Under the pieces are notes generated by a model. It was not told where the DNA came from. It did no database searches and worked only from the letters and a program-made list of their open reading frames with translations. 6,175 nucleotides of DNA, taken from Candidatus Gastranaerophilales bacterium. GTDB taxonomy: Bacteria > Cyanobacteriota > Vampirovibrionia > Gastranaerophilales > Gastranaerophilaceae. Each line of letters opens with the position of its first letter. Within the stretch, counting starts at the first letter, position 1. Both the position numbers and the translations under genes were made by a program. The stretch covers positions 1 to 6,175 of the forward strand of contig CAAGGG010000035.1 in the NCBI GenBank assembly GCA_900769355.1, in the 5' to 3' direction. Below are positions 5,323 to 6,175 of the stretch, one piece after another.

Positions 5323-5437
5323 GTGAGACGTGAAAGGTGAAATGTGAAAAGACCATTACAAAAGTTGATATTAGTATAATTTTGCTAAGACTGCTTTTAT
5401 GTAAAGAACTTTTCACTTCTCATTTTTCACGTTTCAC
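5323..5437. repeat. Large imperfect inverted repeat between rpsB and tsf
   Basis: The arms 5323-5351 and 5409-5437 are 29 nt each and match at 24 positions as inverted copies. Three of the five differences would be G-U pairs in plus-strand RNA, leaving two mismatches. The 57-nt loop contains TATAAT (5375-5380) without a good -35 box. The arms consist of heptamer-like units (GTGAAAA / TTTTCAC). No T-run follows, so it is not an ordinary terminator, and I see no flanking target duplication. The transcribed hairpin could serve as a processing site or partial terminator that sets the rpsB:tsf ratio. Confidence 0.7.
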
Positions 5438-5462
5438 TTAATATAAATAAGGAGAATTATAA

Positions 5463-6175
5463 ATGAATATTACAGCTCAAATGGTTAAAGAACTCCGTGA
5501 TAAAACAGGTGCTGGTATGATGGATGCTAAAAAAGCTCTTGTTGAAACTGACGGTGATATGGAAAAGGCTATGGAAGTCCTTCGCCAAAAAGGTATGGCT
5601 TCTGCTGATAAAAAAATGGGAAGAATTGCAGCTGAAGGTGTTGTTACTTCTTCTATCCAAGACAATTGCGGTGCAATGGTTGAATTGAACTGTGAAACTG
5701 ACTTCGTTGCAAAAAACGAAGAATTTAAAGAACTTGCTAACGGTTTGGCTGAACTTGTTGCAACTTCAAACCCAGCTGATGTTGATGCACTTCTTGCTTC
5801 AACTTGCCCTAAATGCGGAAAAGTTGTTTCTGAAGTTATTAAAGAAAAAATCGCTTCTATCGGCGAAAAAATTACCTTCAGAAGATTTGTTCGTTATGAA
5901 GGCAACACTGCTTCTTACATTCACAACGGTAAAATCGGTGTTCTAATCGAAACTGATAACAAAGATGCTGAATTGATGAACGATATCTGCTTACATATCG
6001 CATCTTCTGCACCAGAATTTATTACAAGAGCAGAAATTCCTCAATCTGTTATCGATCACGAAACAGAAGTTGAAATGGGTAAAGAAGATCTTCAAAAGAA
6101 ACCTGAACAAATCAGAGCTAAAATCGTTGAAGGTCGTGTAAACAAACTTATGTCACACAGAGTTCTTCTTGAACA
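5463..6175 (+). CDS. tsf: Translation elongation factor Ts (3' end beyond window)
   Basis: EF-Ts is the guanine nucleotide exchange factor that regenerates EF-Tu-GTP from EF-Tu-GDP in the cytoplasm. The open frame covers 237 codons and leaves the window without a stop. Residues 1-55 form the UBA-like N-domain with signature LRDKTGAGMMDAKKAL (11-26). ELNCETDFVAKNEEF (74-88) is the second signature, whose TDFV segment contacts EF-Tu near the magnesium and nucleotide site. The dimerisation core continues with KIGVLIETD (157-165) and ICLHIASSAPEFI (175-187). The ATG at 5463 has AAGGAG (5449-5454) with an 8-nt spacer. Unusual is CPKCG at 115-119 within the core linker. It is longer than the roughly 200-residue Thermus type and closer to the E. 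coli length. It is linked to rpsB, as in most bacteria. Confidence 0.96.
   Translation, partial: MNITAQMVKELRDKTGAGMMDAKKALVETDGDMEKAMEVLRQKGMASADKKMGRIAAEGVVTSSIQDNCGAMVELNCETDFVAKNEEFKELANGLAELVATSNPADVDALLASTCPKCGKVVSEVIKEKIASIGEKITFRRFVRYEGNTASYIHNGKIGVLIETDNKDAELMNDICLHIASSAPEFITRAEIPQSVIDHETEVEMGKEDLQKKPEQIRAKIVEGRVNKLMSHRVLLE

Noticed and set aside
5375..5380. Perfect TATAAT in the rpsB-tsf spacer, considered as a tsf promoter
   Set aside because: No acceptable -35 box at 16-18 nt and no extended -10, inside the loop of the inverted repeat. A weak promoter remains possible.
5323..5437. Interpretation of the inverted repeat as a classical MITE with target duplication
   Set aside because: No direct repeat of the target is visible at the two ends, so transposition is not supported by the flanks.
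5457..5665. Two minus-strand frames opposite the start of tsf
   Set aside because: They lie antisense to a certain EF-Ts gene and have no Shine-Dalgarno site or sensible composition.

Overview
The window is AT-rich bacterial DNA carrying five genes of the transcription and translation machinery plus one unrecognised coiled-coil gene. Ribosomal protein S2 (cyanobacterial-style N-terminus and core), EF-Ts, NusA without AR repeats, low GC and many short intergenic repeats suggest a non-photosynthetic relative of Cyanobacteria, such as a gut Gastranaerophilales / Vampirovibrionia ('Melainabacteria') genome. This placement is recalled from family resemblance, not from a database search, and is moderately confident.

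Layout. On the minus strand, read right to left: a 412-residue coiled-coil protein of unknown function (3423-2185), a near-consensus promoter (2160-2132), a strong intrinsic terminator (2106-2077), rimP (2035-1553), nusA (1531-299), a terminator (276-244), a strong promoter (152-125) and the first 19 codons of tuf (57-1). On the plus strand: a 1.1-kb gene-free stretch (3424-4540) with an orphan terminator and a mosaic of short repeats, then rpsB (4541-5314), a 148-bp spacer holding a large inverted repeat, and tsf (5463 to the window edge, incomplete).

How the genes relate. RimP matures the 30S subunit, NusA controls pausing, termination and antitermination, EF-Tu delivers aminoacyl-tRNA, S2 is a 30S protein, and EF-Ts recycles EF-Tu. 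The usual nusA-ylxR-infB and fusA-tuf linkages are both absent here.

Most interesting signals. (1) An intrinsic terminator lies between the apparent rimP-nusA promoter and the rimP start codon, which fits NusA-controlled attenuation. (2) An orphan plus-strand terminator at 4041-4076 has no gene in front of it, implying an unannotated small transcript. (3) The GC-rich rpsB leader carries a duplicated motif able to form mutually exclusive pairings. (4) A 29-bp imperfect inverted repeat built from heptamer units separates rpsB from tsf, and related heptamers lie upstream of rpsB. (5) EF-Ts carries an unexpected CxxC pair. I see no phage, transposase, CRISPR, tRNA or rRNA gene. The window is essentially a core-gene region with repeat-rich intergenic spaces, and I do not claim a wholly new system.
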